Part shown: positions 43,380-51,103 of the stretch, piece by piece
How the letters are laid out: every line of letters begins with the position of its first letter
Numbering within the stretch: position 1 is the first letter of the stretch
Assembly (NCBI RefSeq): GCF_014643375.1
Contig: NZ_BMJJ01000005.1
Location: 248,001 to 312,000 of the forward strand
Direction of reading: 5' to 3'
DNA length: 64,000 nucleotides
From: Aureimonas glaciei
GTDB lineage: Bacteria; Pseudomonadota; Alphaproteobacteria; Rhizobiales; Rhizobiaceae
Made by a program: the position numbers and the translations under genes
The notes under the pieces: model-generated
Database searches by the model: none
The model's input: the letters and a program-made list of their open reading frames with translations, nothing else
What the model was told of the DNA's origin: nothing

Positions 43380-44315
43380 TCAGTCTGGCAGGGGAATGTG
43401 CTCGTCCCGATCGTCGACTGGCAGGTCGAAGCGTCCCTTACCCCAGTTCTCCGCGCGCCATTCCGCCTTGGCCTGCTCGATGCGCTCCCTCGACGAGGCA
43501 ACGAAGTTCCACCAGACATACCGCGGTCCGGGGAGCGTCGCACCTCCGAGGATCAGCAAGCGCGCCCCCCTTTCGCCGGCAGCGACGGTGATCCTGTCGC
43601 CCGGGCGGAAGACCATCATCTGCTGGGCTTCGTATTCCCTGCCGGCAATCGAGATCGTTCCCTCGAGGATGTAGATGCCGCGATCTTCGTGGTTGTCCGG
43701 CATCGGCAGCCGGCGACCCGCATTGAGCTTCACGTCGGCGTAGAAAGTCTCTGACAGCATGGTCGCGGGCGCGATCTTGCCATAAGCGCTGCCGAGGATC
43801 AGCCGGACGGAGACGCCCTGGTCCTCGATCACGGGCAATGCTTCCTTGCCATGATGCTCGAACGTGGGGGCCATGTCCTCGTAGCTGTCGGGCAGGGCGA
43901 GCCATGTCTGGATGCCGAAGAGACTGTTCGGACCGCTACGGGCCGCCGCGGAGGTGCGCTCCGAATGGGTGACGCCGCGTCCGGCGACCATCCAGTTCAG
44001 CTCGCCGGGCCGGATCATCTGGTCCGCTCCGGTGCTGTCCCGGTGATGGAAGTCGCCGCGGTACAGGTAGGTGACGGTGCCGAGACCGATATGCGGATGC
44101 GGACGGACATCGATGCCTTGCCCCGTCAGCAACTCTGCCGGCCCGGCCTGGTCGAAGAAGATGAAGGGGCCGACCATTTGACGCTGCGGTGCCGGCAAGG
44201 CACGCCGGACCTCGAAGCCGCCGAGGTCGCGGGAACGGGGAACGATCAAGGTCTCGATCGCATCCGCGCCCACTTCGTCCGGACTGCCTGGTTCGAGTGC
44301 GGGGTTCCAGCTCAT
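43380..44315 (-). CDS. Pirin family protein
   Basis: 311 residues. The N-terminal cupin carries the metal-binding pattern RPHPHIGLGTVTYLYRGDFH (His, His, His) with MVAGRGVTHSERT, followed by the C-terminal pirin domain (LNAGRRLPMPDNHEDRGIYI). Bacterial pirins of this type can act as quercetin 2,3-dioxygenases or redox regulators. ATG 44315 is preferred because AAGGA is 8 nt upstream and the family N-terminus starts here; the frame is open to 44429. Confidence 0.88.
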   Translation of the reverse strand: MSWNPALEPGSPDEVGADAIETLIVPRSRDLGGFEVRRALPAPQRQMVGPFIFFDQAGPAELLTGQGIDVRPHPHIGLGTVTYLYRGDFHHRDSTGADQMIRPGELNWMVAGRGVTHSERTSAAARSGPNSLFGIQTWLALPDSYEDMAPTFEHHGKEALPVIEDQGVSVRLILGSAYGKIAPATMLSETFYADVKLNAGRRLPMPDNHEDRGIYILEGTISIAGREYEAQQMMVFRPGDRITVAAGERGARLLILGGATLPGPRYVWWNFVASSRERIEQAKAEWRAENWGKGRFDLPVDDRDEHIPLPD

Positions 44316-44526
44316 GGTCACGGTCCTTCCGGGAACGGCCGGTCCCCAGGACGTAGCCCGAGGAAGCACGGAGGTTAACGATCGGTCGTCTGCGACAACG
44401 ACGAACTCGGCGCCGATCGGCGATGTCATGAGCTAGCCGCGGAATTGCTCCCAGCCTAGCTTCGGCAAACGCGCAACCGTGTCGCATCACGCGGAACGCT
44501 GGAACGACCGCGGTGCGGCACCGGCC

Positions 44527-45432
44527 TTACACCTTCGAAACGAAGTCGATTGCCCCGAATTGCGGATCCTCCGCAAAAAGCACGGTCATCAGGTCTGCCA
44601 GGACCTGAACCTTCCGCCCGGGATGACGGCCCGGTGGACGCACGACGTACGCCCCTGCGGCGGGCGGCGGATGATCAGTCATGATGGGGAGAAGCGCACC
44701 GGAGGCGACGTAGTCGTGGACGATGCAGTTGGGCAGCCAGGCGATACCGAGGCCCGCGGCGGCAGCGGCGGCGAGCGCGGTCGCGCTGTCGGCCTTGAAC
44801 CGTCCCTGCGGGTTGACCGTCACGATCGTGTCGCCGTCCATGAACTGCCATGTCTCGGTTCCCTGCATGAGGGCCTGATGGGCGGTGATGTCATCCGGCC
44901 TGCGTGGGAGCCCATGCTCTCGGATGTAGTCTGGGCTGGCAACGAGCGATCCGTAGATCGGCCCGACCCTTCGGGCGACCAACTCGGAGTCGGGAAGGTA
45001 GCCGACGCGGATCGCGCAGTCGAACCCGCCCGTCACGAGATCGACAATGCGGTCACTGAAGACGGCATGGACGTGAAGTTGAGGATGGCGCCGCGCCATG
45101 TCCGCGATAACGGGGGCGAAGTGCGTCGGGCCGAAGGACAGCGGCATCGCGATCCGCAGGCGGCCGCGGAGGTCGCCGACCGGCCGGATCGTCTCCTTGG
45201 CGGCCTCGATCTCGGTTCTGATTCTGCCCGCGTGGTCGCGAAAGATCGATCCGGCTTCGGTCAGGGCGGCCCCGCGCGTTGTCCGCATCAGGAGCTGAGC
45301 GCCGAGATCCTCCTCGAGTCGAAGCAACCGGCGGCTGACGATCGACTTCGACACCCCGAGCCGACGCGCCGCGGCCGATACCCCTCCTGCGTCGGCGACT
45401 TCGACAAAGGTCAGGATGTCATCGATGTCCAT
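44527..45432 (-). CDS. LysR-family transcriptional regulator
   Basis: 301 residues from ATG 45432: HTH (1-60; VSAAARRLGVSKSIVSRRLL) and effector domain with GRLRIAMPLSFGPTHFAPVI, FDCAIRVGYLPDSELVARRV, a CrgA/DsdC-like subgroup pattern. Divergent from an isochorismatase-like gene 154 bp away; likely regulator of that gene and perhaps of pirin downstream. Confidence 0.88.
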   Translation of the reverse strand: MDIDDILTFVEVADAGGVSAAARRLGVSKSIVSRRLLRLEEDLGAQLLMRTTRGAALTEAGSIFRDHAGRIRTEIEAAKETIRPVGDLRGRLRIAMPLSFGPTHFAPVIADMARRHPQLHVHAVFSDRIVDLVTGGFDCAIRVGYLPDSELVARRVGPIYGSLVASPDYIREHGLPRRPDDITAHQALMQGTETWQFMDGDTIVTVNPQGRFKADSATALAAAAAAGLGIAWLPNCIVHDYVASGALLPIMTDHPPPAAGAYVVRPPGRHPGRKVQVLADLMTVLFAEDPQFGAIDFVSKV

Positions 45433-45586
45433 TCGGCGTTCCCCGTTTGGCGACAGAGCTGCACGCCGGACCGCGCTACTCCGCCAGGTTCCAGAGTGGC
45501 AAGTACACCACGTTCCGGACGACGCACCGAGATCGACGTCGGCTTGCTTCAAAGTCAACCTACTCTTCACTACGAGGGATGTATCG

Positions 45587-46240
45587 ATGACGTTTCGTAA
45601 TGGCCTTTCTTCGCTTCTCCGCCCCGAGGACTCCGTCCTCGTCCTCATCGACCACCAGCCCTACCAGCTTGCGAACGTGAATAGTCACGAGCCGCAGATG
45701 GTCATTAACAATACGGCAGGGCTCGCCAAGGCCGCCAAGGCCTTCGGCGTTCCCACGATCCTGACGACTGTGATCGCGGAACGGGGCGGTCTCCTCTTCC
45801 CCCAAATCACCGAAGTGTTCCCCGGCCAGGAGGTGATCGACCGGACCTTCATCAACACCTGGGAGGATCCCAAGGTCGTCGACGCAGTCAAGGCAACCGG
45901 CCGCAAGCAGTTGGTCATCGCCGGACTGTGGACCGAAGTTTGCGTCGCGATGCCGACGATCCAGGCGCTCGGCGAAGGCTGGGACGTGACGGTCGTCACC
46001 GACGCGTCCGGCGCCGTCTCAGTCGAGGCGCACCAGGTCGCCATCCAGCGGATGATCGCGGCCGGCGCCAACATGATGACATGGCTGGCGCTTGCGGCCG
46101 AATGGCAGCGTGACTGGGCACGGGCGGACACTGCCGCCAAGCTGACCGAGGTCATTATCCAGCATGCCGGCGGCAGTGGCATCGCGTACCTCTGGGAGCA
46201 GCAACTGCTCAACACGCCGGTGCCCACGACCGCGGGCTAA
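45587..46240 (+). CDS. Isochorismatase-family cysteine hydrolase (YcaC-like)
   Basis: 217 residues. Catalytic Asp in VLVLIDHQPYQ and nucleophile Cys in AGLWTEVCVAMPTIQALGEG, with the family's central Lys region between; this matches the YcaC subgroup of unknown substrate. It would hydrolyse an amide or vinyl ether in the cytoplasm. GAGGG lies 8 nt before the ATG. Divergent from LysR. Confidence 0.87.
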   Translation: MTFRNGLSSLLRPEDSVLVLIDHQPYQLANVNSHEPQMVINNTAGLAKAAKAFGVPTILTTVIAERGGLLFPQITEVFPGQEVIDRTFINTWEDPKVVDAVKATGRKQLVIAGLWTEVCVAMPTIQALGEGWDVTVVTDASGAVSVEAHQVAIQRMIAAGANMMTWLALAAEWQRDWARADTAAKLTEVIIQHAGGSGIAYLWEQQLLNTPVPTTAG

Positions 46241-46397
46241 ATCGACGGGGCTCTTTGTCGCTCGGTGCATCCGATCGGCTTCCTAACCCGAACCCGGTCG
46301 CCTGACTGCCCCCTGCGGCGGCGGCCGGACGCATCGCAACTGCCAAGCGGCGGACCCGATTGGCGGTCTTTGCTACCGAATACCGCGATGATCGCCT

Positions 46398-46511
46398 TCA
46401 TCCCCTGACCGTCTTCTTGACCAGCCGAAGCCCCAGCAAGAGGGTATCGAAGTCGATATTGCGGCGAGCCGGACCCGCCAGGGCGGTCACGTGGTGGATG
46501 CCGTAGCTCAT
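46398..46511 (-). pseudogene. Glyoxalase/ring-cleaving dioxygenase (VOC) N-terminal fragment
   Basis: 37 codons, MSYGIHHVTALAGPARRNID then LLLGLRLVKKTV, match the first beta-strand/helix of VOC ring-cleaving dioxygenases (GIHHVTAIAGDPQRNLDFYT). A TGA then ends the frame, and no further VOC sequence follows. Just upstream on the same strand a frame ends with HLRYLLKNFES and a TAA that overlaps this ATG, hinting at another lost upstream gene. Confidence 0.6.
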
Positions 46512-46597
46512 TTAGCTCTCGAAGTTCTTGAGGAGATAGCGGAGGTGCGACGAGTGGGTGGTGGCATGGAAGCGTCGTAATTCAGGGCGCCACCCCA

Positions 46598-47137
46598 TCA
46601 AGCCGCGCCTCGAACGTGGCGATTGCTGGCATGTGAAACCTCGCCGGACGCAGGATTCGCCGAGAGGTAGTGGCGCACGCTGGGCTCCTGATCACGCATC
46701 TGGAAGCTCCGCACCTCCGAATGGAGGTCAACGTCGGCGAGGGATGTCCGACGGTGCTGACGAAGATGTTCGGCCCAGGATTCGGTCATGAACCACTCGA
46801 GGAAAACACTGGGATCTGAGGCATCCTCGGTGATACCCCAGTTGAATGCCCCATCCCGCCGCCGAGTTTTGGCTAGTTTCGTGATCGCGGCCAGGAATGG
46901 CTCACGATCCGCCGGATCCACCCGGTACTCGATGTGAATCAGGACCGGTCCTCGATCCCCGACAACCGGGGCGGCGACAATGGGTTCGGGCCAGTCGAAT
47001 GAAGAAGGGCTCGGGGCATCTTGGGCTGCTGCGGGGCGAGACCAGTTCGCGGGATCAGGTGAAGCATACTCGCCGACGCGACCGTCGGCTCCGGTACGCC
47101 TCTCGACGATTGGCTGAGCACCTTCGGGTGAGGTCAC
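46598..47137 (-). pseudogene. C-terminal part of an MFS (EntS/DUF894-type) transporter
   Basis: 179 residues. FDWPEPIVAAPVVGDRGPVL, IHIEYRVDPADREPFLAAI, RRRDGAFNWGITEDASDPSV and SWAEHLRQHRRTSLADVDLH form the soluble C-terminal domain seen after the twelve helices of EntS-like MFS proteins (DUF894). The membrane part is missing; the upstream sequence is unrelated. Even if translated it cannot transport. Confidence 0.6.
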
Positions 47138-47378
47138 CAGTGGCGACCGAGGAGATGGCGACTGGCATTTTCATCGGTGAAGTTGGGTTTCAAGACATGC
47201 GTCGCGATGTGGTGCCGTCGATTGAAGGCACAATGGAGGCAGGCTGGCCCCTGGCATCGGCGGCGCACGGCCGAACTACCACAACATGCCATGACCGGAT
47301 GAACTGCGACAGGATCAACAGCGGCTTTTATCTCCTCCACCCGCTCGTCCCACTAGGTGATCGGCAGGTTCCGACCCA

Positions 47379-47434
47379 GGTCAAATCTCAGTGGAAATCA
47401 GGCGCTGTCCCGGGTCAGTTCCGGGTGGAAATCA
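47379..47434. repeat. Two 22-bp direct repeats, IS21-end-like
   Basis: The 22-mers at 47379-47400 and 47413-47434 share GGTCA at the left and TGGAAATCA at the right (17 of 22 identical). Multiple short terminal repeats with a GGTCA(N)TGGAAATCA-like look occur at ends of IS21-family elements. No istA/istB sequence was recognised, so only an IS-end scar is suggested. It directly precedes a GGDEF fragment. Confidence 0.35.
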
Positions 47435-47443
47435 ACACCCGGT

Positions 47444-47587
47444 ACTACGGTAGATCAGATGCTCGCCGAAGCCGATATCCAGATGTATCAGGATAAAGCT
47501 GCGCGTCGCGTTATGCCGAAGATTGCGGATGAGCGGGAAGTCCCACATCGGAACCCGAGGTCGCTGGGGCAGCAGTTGCCGATCTGA
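47444..47587 (+). pseudogene. GGDEF-domain C-terminal fragment
   Basis: TTVDQMLAEADIQMYQDKAARR matches the last helix of diguanylate cyclase domains (LLxxADxAMYxAKxxGR). The 5' side is replaced by the IS-end-like repeats and the 3' side runs to a TGA at 47587 without further homology. A remnant of a former c-di-GMP gene. Confidence 0.5.
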
Positions 47588-47719
47588 ATGTGGCTTGTGC
47601 CGGTCGGCTTGCTGCGCACCGGCTGCAGGCATGTTGCCCACCACTCGCGGGACTGTCAAAGAGGGCATCAGGCGGTAAGCTCCCCTTCTCAGTTGGTCTG
47701 GCTTCTGGCAAAAAGGGCT

Positions 47720-49657
47720 ATGAGCGAAACAGAACATTCCGCCGGCAGTGGCAGCCGATTTGAGCTCCTGGTCCAGAGCGTCACCGACTATGCCATCTAC
47801 ATGCTCGATCCCACCGGGGTCGTTACGAGCTGGAACCCGGGGGCGCGGCGCTTCAAGGGGTATGAGGCCGAAGAAATCATCGGCGAGCACTTCTCCCGCT
47901 TTTATACGCCGGAGGAACGCGATCATGTTCCGAAGCTCGCACTGGAAACTGCCGAACGTGAGGGGCGCTTCGAGGCAGAGGGCTGGCGCGTCCGCAAGGA
48001 TGGAACGCACTTCTGGGCCAATGTCGTCATCGATCCTATCCGGGACCACACGGGCGAACTCGTGGGCTTTGCGAAAGTCACTCGCGACCTCACCGAGCGC
48101 AAAGCCGCCGAAGAGGAGCTTCGCCGCAGCGAGGAACGTTTCCGGCTCCTTGTCCACAGCGTGACGGACTACGCGATCTACATGCTCGACCTTGAAGGTC
48201 GCGTCAGTAGCTGGAACGCGGGAGCAGAGCGCTTCAAGGGCTATACCGCAGATGAGATAACCGGCGAGCACTTCTCGCGCTTCTACTCGGACGAAGATCG
48301 GGCAGCTGGCATTCCGGCGATTGCCTTGCAGACGGCAGAACGTGAGGGGCGTTTTGAAGCCGAAGGCTGGAGGGTGCGCAAGAATGGCACGCGCTTCTGG
48401 GCAAATGTCGTCATCGATCCCATCAAGACGCCCGACGGCAGGCTTCTTGGCTTTGCGAAGATCACGCGCGATCTGACTGAGCGAAAGCAGTCACAGGAGG
48501 AGCTTGAAAGAACCAGCGAGGCGTTCTTCCAGGCGCAAAAGATGGAGGCGGTTGGCAAGCTCACCGGCGGCGTCGCCCACGACTTCAACAATCTTCTTGC
48601 GGTGGTGCTTGGTAGCCTGCACATAGCGCAGCGCCGAATGAAACGCGGAGAGGATGTCTCCGGCTTTATTGGTAGCGCGATAATGGCGGCGGAGCGAGGA
48701 GCCTCTCTAACACAGCGCATGCTTGCATTTGCCCGTAAGCAGCAATTGGCGCTCGAGGCGGTGGATCTTTCGCACCTAGTGCGGGGTATGGCGGATCTCC
48801 TGCAGCGCACGATTGGCGTCGGCGTGACGATCGACACACGGTTTCCTCTTATGCTCCCGCCGGTGTACGCCGATGCCCGGCAGCTTGAACTCGCTCTAGT
48901 GAACCTCGCCGTGAATGCGCGTGACGCGATGCCGAACGGCGGCACCATCACCATAGCGGCACAGCTGGATCACCTTGTCGTCGCACAGGCTGGCCTGGAG
49001 CCAGGCACTTACGTCCGGCTCTCTGTGATCGATCAGGGCGAAGGGATGGACGAGCAGACGCTTGCTCAAGCGACTGAGCCCTTCTTCACCACAAAGGGCG
49101 TTGGTAAGGGAACTGGCTTGGGGCTCCCGATGGTTCAGGGCCTTGCGCATCAGTCTGGAGGCAAGTTCGTTTTGAAGAGCGTGAAGGGATCAGGCACGAC
49201 GGCCGAGATCTGGATGCGTGTCGCGGGGGGCCGATCGGGCAATGTGGAAACTGACCCTGTAGCCGCCGAACCGGATTCAACGCCGGTAGCAATGGACCCC
49301 CTCGTGGTGCTTGCTGTTGATGACGACCCACTGGTCCTCGACAACACGGCAGCGATGCTGATGGAACTTGGGCACGAAGTGCTTCAGGCGCACTCAGGCG
49401 CAGAGGCGCTCCTTATGCTAGCCCAGCACAGCGTCGACCTCATCATCACCGACTACGCCATGCCAGGAATGACCGGCGAACAGCTAATTCAGCGCGTTCG
49501 GACTGATCAGCCAACGCTCCCGATCCTAATGGTGTCAGGCTACGCGAGCCTCCCTGAGGGTAGTGGTACTTCTGTGCCGAAGCTGGGCAAGCCCTTCAAG
49601 GAGCAGGAGCTTTCGCGGGCCATCGCGGAGGTGATAGCCTTCAACCAGGCAGCATAG
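47720..49657 (+). CDS. Hybrid sensor histidine kinase (PAS-PAS-HisKA-HATPase-REC)
   Basis: 645 residues, no membrane helix. Two tandem PAS domains (about 12-130 and 137-255) are closely similar (SVTDYAIYMLD, GEHFSRFY, EAEGWRVRK, FWANVVIDPI in both), an internal duplication. The DHp helix MEAVGKLTGGVAHDFNNLLA contains the phospho-His. ATPase boxes NLAVNARDAMPNGG and GKGTGLGLPMVQG are present. A receiver (about 525-640) follows with DDD, phospho-Asp in LIITDYAMPGMTG and the KPF lysine. A cytosolic, possibly light/redox-type PAS sensor; its output partner is not encoded next to it. Confidence 0.9.
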   Translation: MSETEHSAGSGSRFELLVQSVTDYAIYMLDPTGVVTSWNPGARRFKGYEAEEIIGEHFSRFYTPEERDHVPKLALETAEREGRFEAEGWRVRKDGTHFWANVVIDPIRDHTGELVGFAKVTRDLTERKAAEEELRRSEERFRLLVHSVTDYAIYMLDLEGRVSSWNAGAERFKGYTADEITGEHFSRFYSDEDRAAGIPAIALQTAEREGRFEAEGWRVRKNGTRFWANVVIDPIKTPDGRLLGFAKITRDLTERKQSQEELERTSEAFFQAQKMEAVGKLTGGVAHDFNNLLAVVLGSLHIAQRRMKRGEDVSGFIGSAIMAAERGASLTQRMLAFARKQQLALEAVDLSHLVRGMADLLQRTIGVGVTIDTRFPLMLPPVYADARQLELALVNLAVNARDAMPNGGTITIAAQLDHLVVAQAGLEPGTYVRLSVIDQGEGMDEQTLAQATEPFFTTKGVGKGTGLGLPMVQGLAHQSGGKFVLKSVKGSGTTAEIWMRVAGGRSGNVETDPVAAEPDSTPVAMDPLVVLAVDDDPLVLDNTAAMLMELGHEVLQAHSGAEALLMLAQHSVDLIITDYAMPGMTGEQLIQRVRTDQPTLPILMVSGYASLPEGSGTSVPKLGKPFKEQELSRAIAEVIAFNQAA

Positions 49658-49733
49658 CGACCCGGCGCTGGCCACGGCATAAACCGCAGGTGCCGGATGT
49701 CTGTGCGATGAGATACTGATTGGATGGTTCGAC

Positions 49734-50180
49734 GTGACTTTTGGTTGGCTTAAGCGGCTCTTCGGTCAGCAAAGCGTCTCGCCTCTACATGATGAGCATG
49801 CCGGTGGCCACAATGCCGAGAATCCTGCCCAAGAGAATGGGGGAGGTCTGCAGGCCCAGGCCGAACTGGCCGAACTGATCAAGACGAAAGCTGCTTTTGC
49901 TGCAATGCTGACGGATGACGTGGCAGATAGGGAGCAATACGAGAAGCTCCGGGACGAGGCGCTTCAGCTACTTCTCGGCATCACGGACGGGTTCTACGCG
50001 GCGTTTGCTCGTCACCAGATCATCCGGTGCTGCATAGCCGCGGGCGAAACCGAGCACGCCGTCGCGCTTCTCTCTGAAGTCGAAGACGACTTCGTTCTCG
50101 ACGACATCCGTGACGAGTTTCCATATCTCCGCACGGAACCCCAGAGGTCGACACCGCGCCCGGACACTGCATCCTCGTGA
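49734..50180 (+). CDS. Hypothetical protein
   Basis: 148 residues, GTG start. An N-terminal amphipathic segment (FGWLKRLFG) is followed by an acidic helical body (ELAELIKTKAAFAAMLTDDV, YEKLRDEALQLLLGITDGFY, ARHQIIRCCIAAGETEHAVA, LLSEVEDDFVLDDIRDEFPY) reminiscent of a helical repeat or TPR-like unit. No family recognised. It lies 76 bp after the hybrid kinase on the same strand and may be co-transcribed with it. Confidence 0.5.
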   Translation: MTFGWLKRLFGQQSVSPLHDEHAGGHNAENPAQENGGGLQAQAELAELIKTKAAFAAMLTDDVADREQYEKLRDEALQLLLGITDGFYAAFARHQIIRCCIAAGETEHAVALLSEVEDDFVLDDIRDEFPYLRTEPQRSTPRPDTASS

Positions 50181-50568
50181 CGTGCCTTCAGCGGATGAGC
50201 TCTGCGTCATCCAGATGCATGTGGCGCCAATGCTGCACCGGCGACCTTCCTGCCAGATCAACCGCACCGTAGGATCGCCGTCAATGGTGACGACGGACAT
50301 TCGATGATGCGCGAATGTCGTTGGTCGCGATCGCTAGTCGCCTCGCCCGGGCGGGCGGGCTTCCCTGGCCCCGCGAGGCGGCATGGCTCCAAGGGACTGT
50401 GTTGGCACGACCAGCCTGAAAATATTCAGCTTTGAAAGACGAACGCTCTTGGGCAGCCCGAGGTCTTGACCCTCCGGGAAGAAGCGCAGCCTTGGAAATA
50501 TTTAATTAACAAGGGTTTAGGGTATCGTGGTCATATCTGGTAGCAACAGCCACACATGAGGCCCGCCA
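50181..50568. other. Intergenic region upstream of the PruR-like gene
   Basis: About 390 bp with no convincing gene. It contains a GC-rich hairpin (50339-50380) and, closer to the downstream gene, an AT-rich run (around 50496-50510) that may hold its promoter. Confidence 0.45.
50339..50380. terminator. Hairpin between hypothetical and PruR-like genes
   Basis: CGCCTCGC (50339-50346) and GCGAGGCG (50373-50380) form an 8-bp perfect stem around a 26-nt GC-rich loop. There is no T-run after it, so termination would be weak or Rho-assisted; it may serve as a processing hairpin. Confidence 0.3.
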
Positions 50569-51081
50569 ATGATCCAAGCCCTTTTCAAAGTCGGTATGGC
50601 CGTCCTCAGCTCGCTGCTGCTGGTCATGTCTGCTTCCGCCAACGACCTCAGCCCCCCGCGAGGGAAGCCGATCCTCGTTGTATCCGGGAAAATAAAAACG
50701 ACCAATGTCGGCGAAACGGCGGTGTTCGATCGTGAGATGCTTGAGGCGATGGGCACCGAGACGGTGAGGACGAAGACGCCGTGGTACGACGGCGAGAGCG
50801 CGTTCACCGGCATCCGCCTCGACAAGTTCATGGAACTGGTCGGTGCCGAAGGCAAACACGTCACCGCCGTTGCGCTGAACGATTATGTCACGACGATTCC
50901 GATCGAGGATTTCGCCCAATTCAATGTCATCATGGCCCTGAAGCGGGACGGGAAATACATGACGGTTCGCGACAAGGGACCCTTGTTCATCATCTATCCG
51001 TTCGACAGCGATTCCGATCTTCAGAACCAGACCTACTTTTCCCGTTCTGCATGGCAAGTGGCAAAACTGGTTGTCGAATGA
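50569..51081 (+). CDS. pruR: Periplasmic molybdopterin-fold (SUOX-like) pterin-binding protein, PruR-like
   Basis: 170 residues. Signal peptide MIQALFKVGMAVLSSLLLVM with cleavage near SASA-ND. The mature domain shows the oxidoreductase molybdopterin-binding fold in its minimal form: TPWYDGESAFTGIRLDKFME (about 64-83) and VALNDYVTTIPIEDFAQFN. The catalytic Cys of sulfite oxidases is absent, so it likely binds a ligand rather than catalyses. In Agrobacterium tumefaciens a protein of this type, PruR, binds pterins and controls the membrane c-di-GMP enzyme DcpA encoded beside it. Here too the next gene, starting 22 bp on, is a periplasmic-loop GGDEF-EAL protein. The symbol is assigned by this gene-pair resemblance. 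Confidence 0.7.
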   Translation: MIQALFKVGMAVLSSLLLVMSASANDLSPPRGKPILVVSGKIKTTNVGETAVFDREMLEAMGTETVRTKTPWYDGESAFTGIRLDKFMELVGAEGKHVTAVALNDYVTTIPIEDFAQFNVIMALKRDGKYMTVRDKGPLFIIYPFDSDSDLQNQTYFSRSAWQVAKLVVE

Positions 51082-51103
51082 TTCTGGCCATAGGGGGCTC
51101 TCG

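Noticed and set aside
47134-47340. Minus-strand frame next to the IS21-like repeats as an IS21 transposase piece
   Set aside because: No istA or istB motif could be recognised in either strand; only the repeats suggest an IS end.
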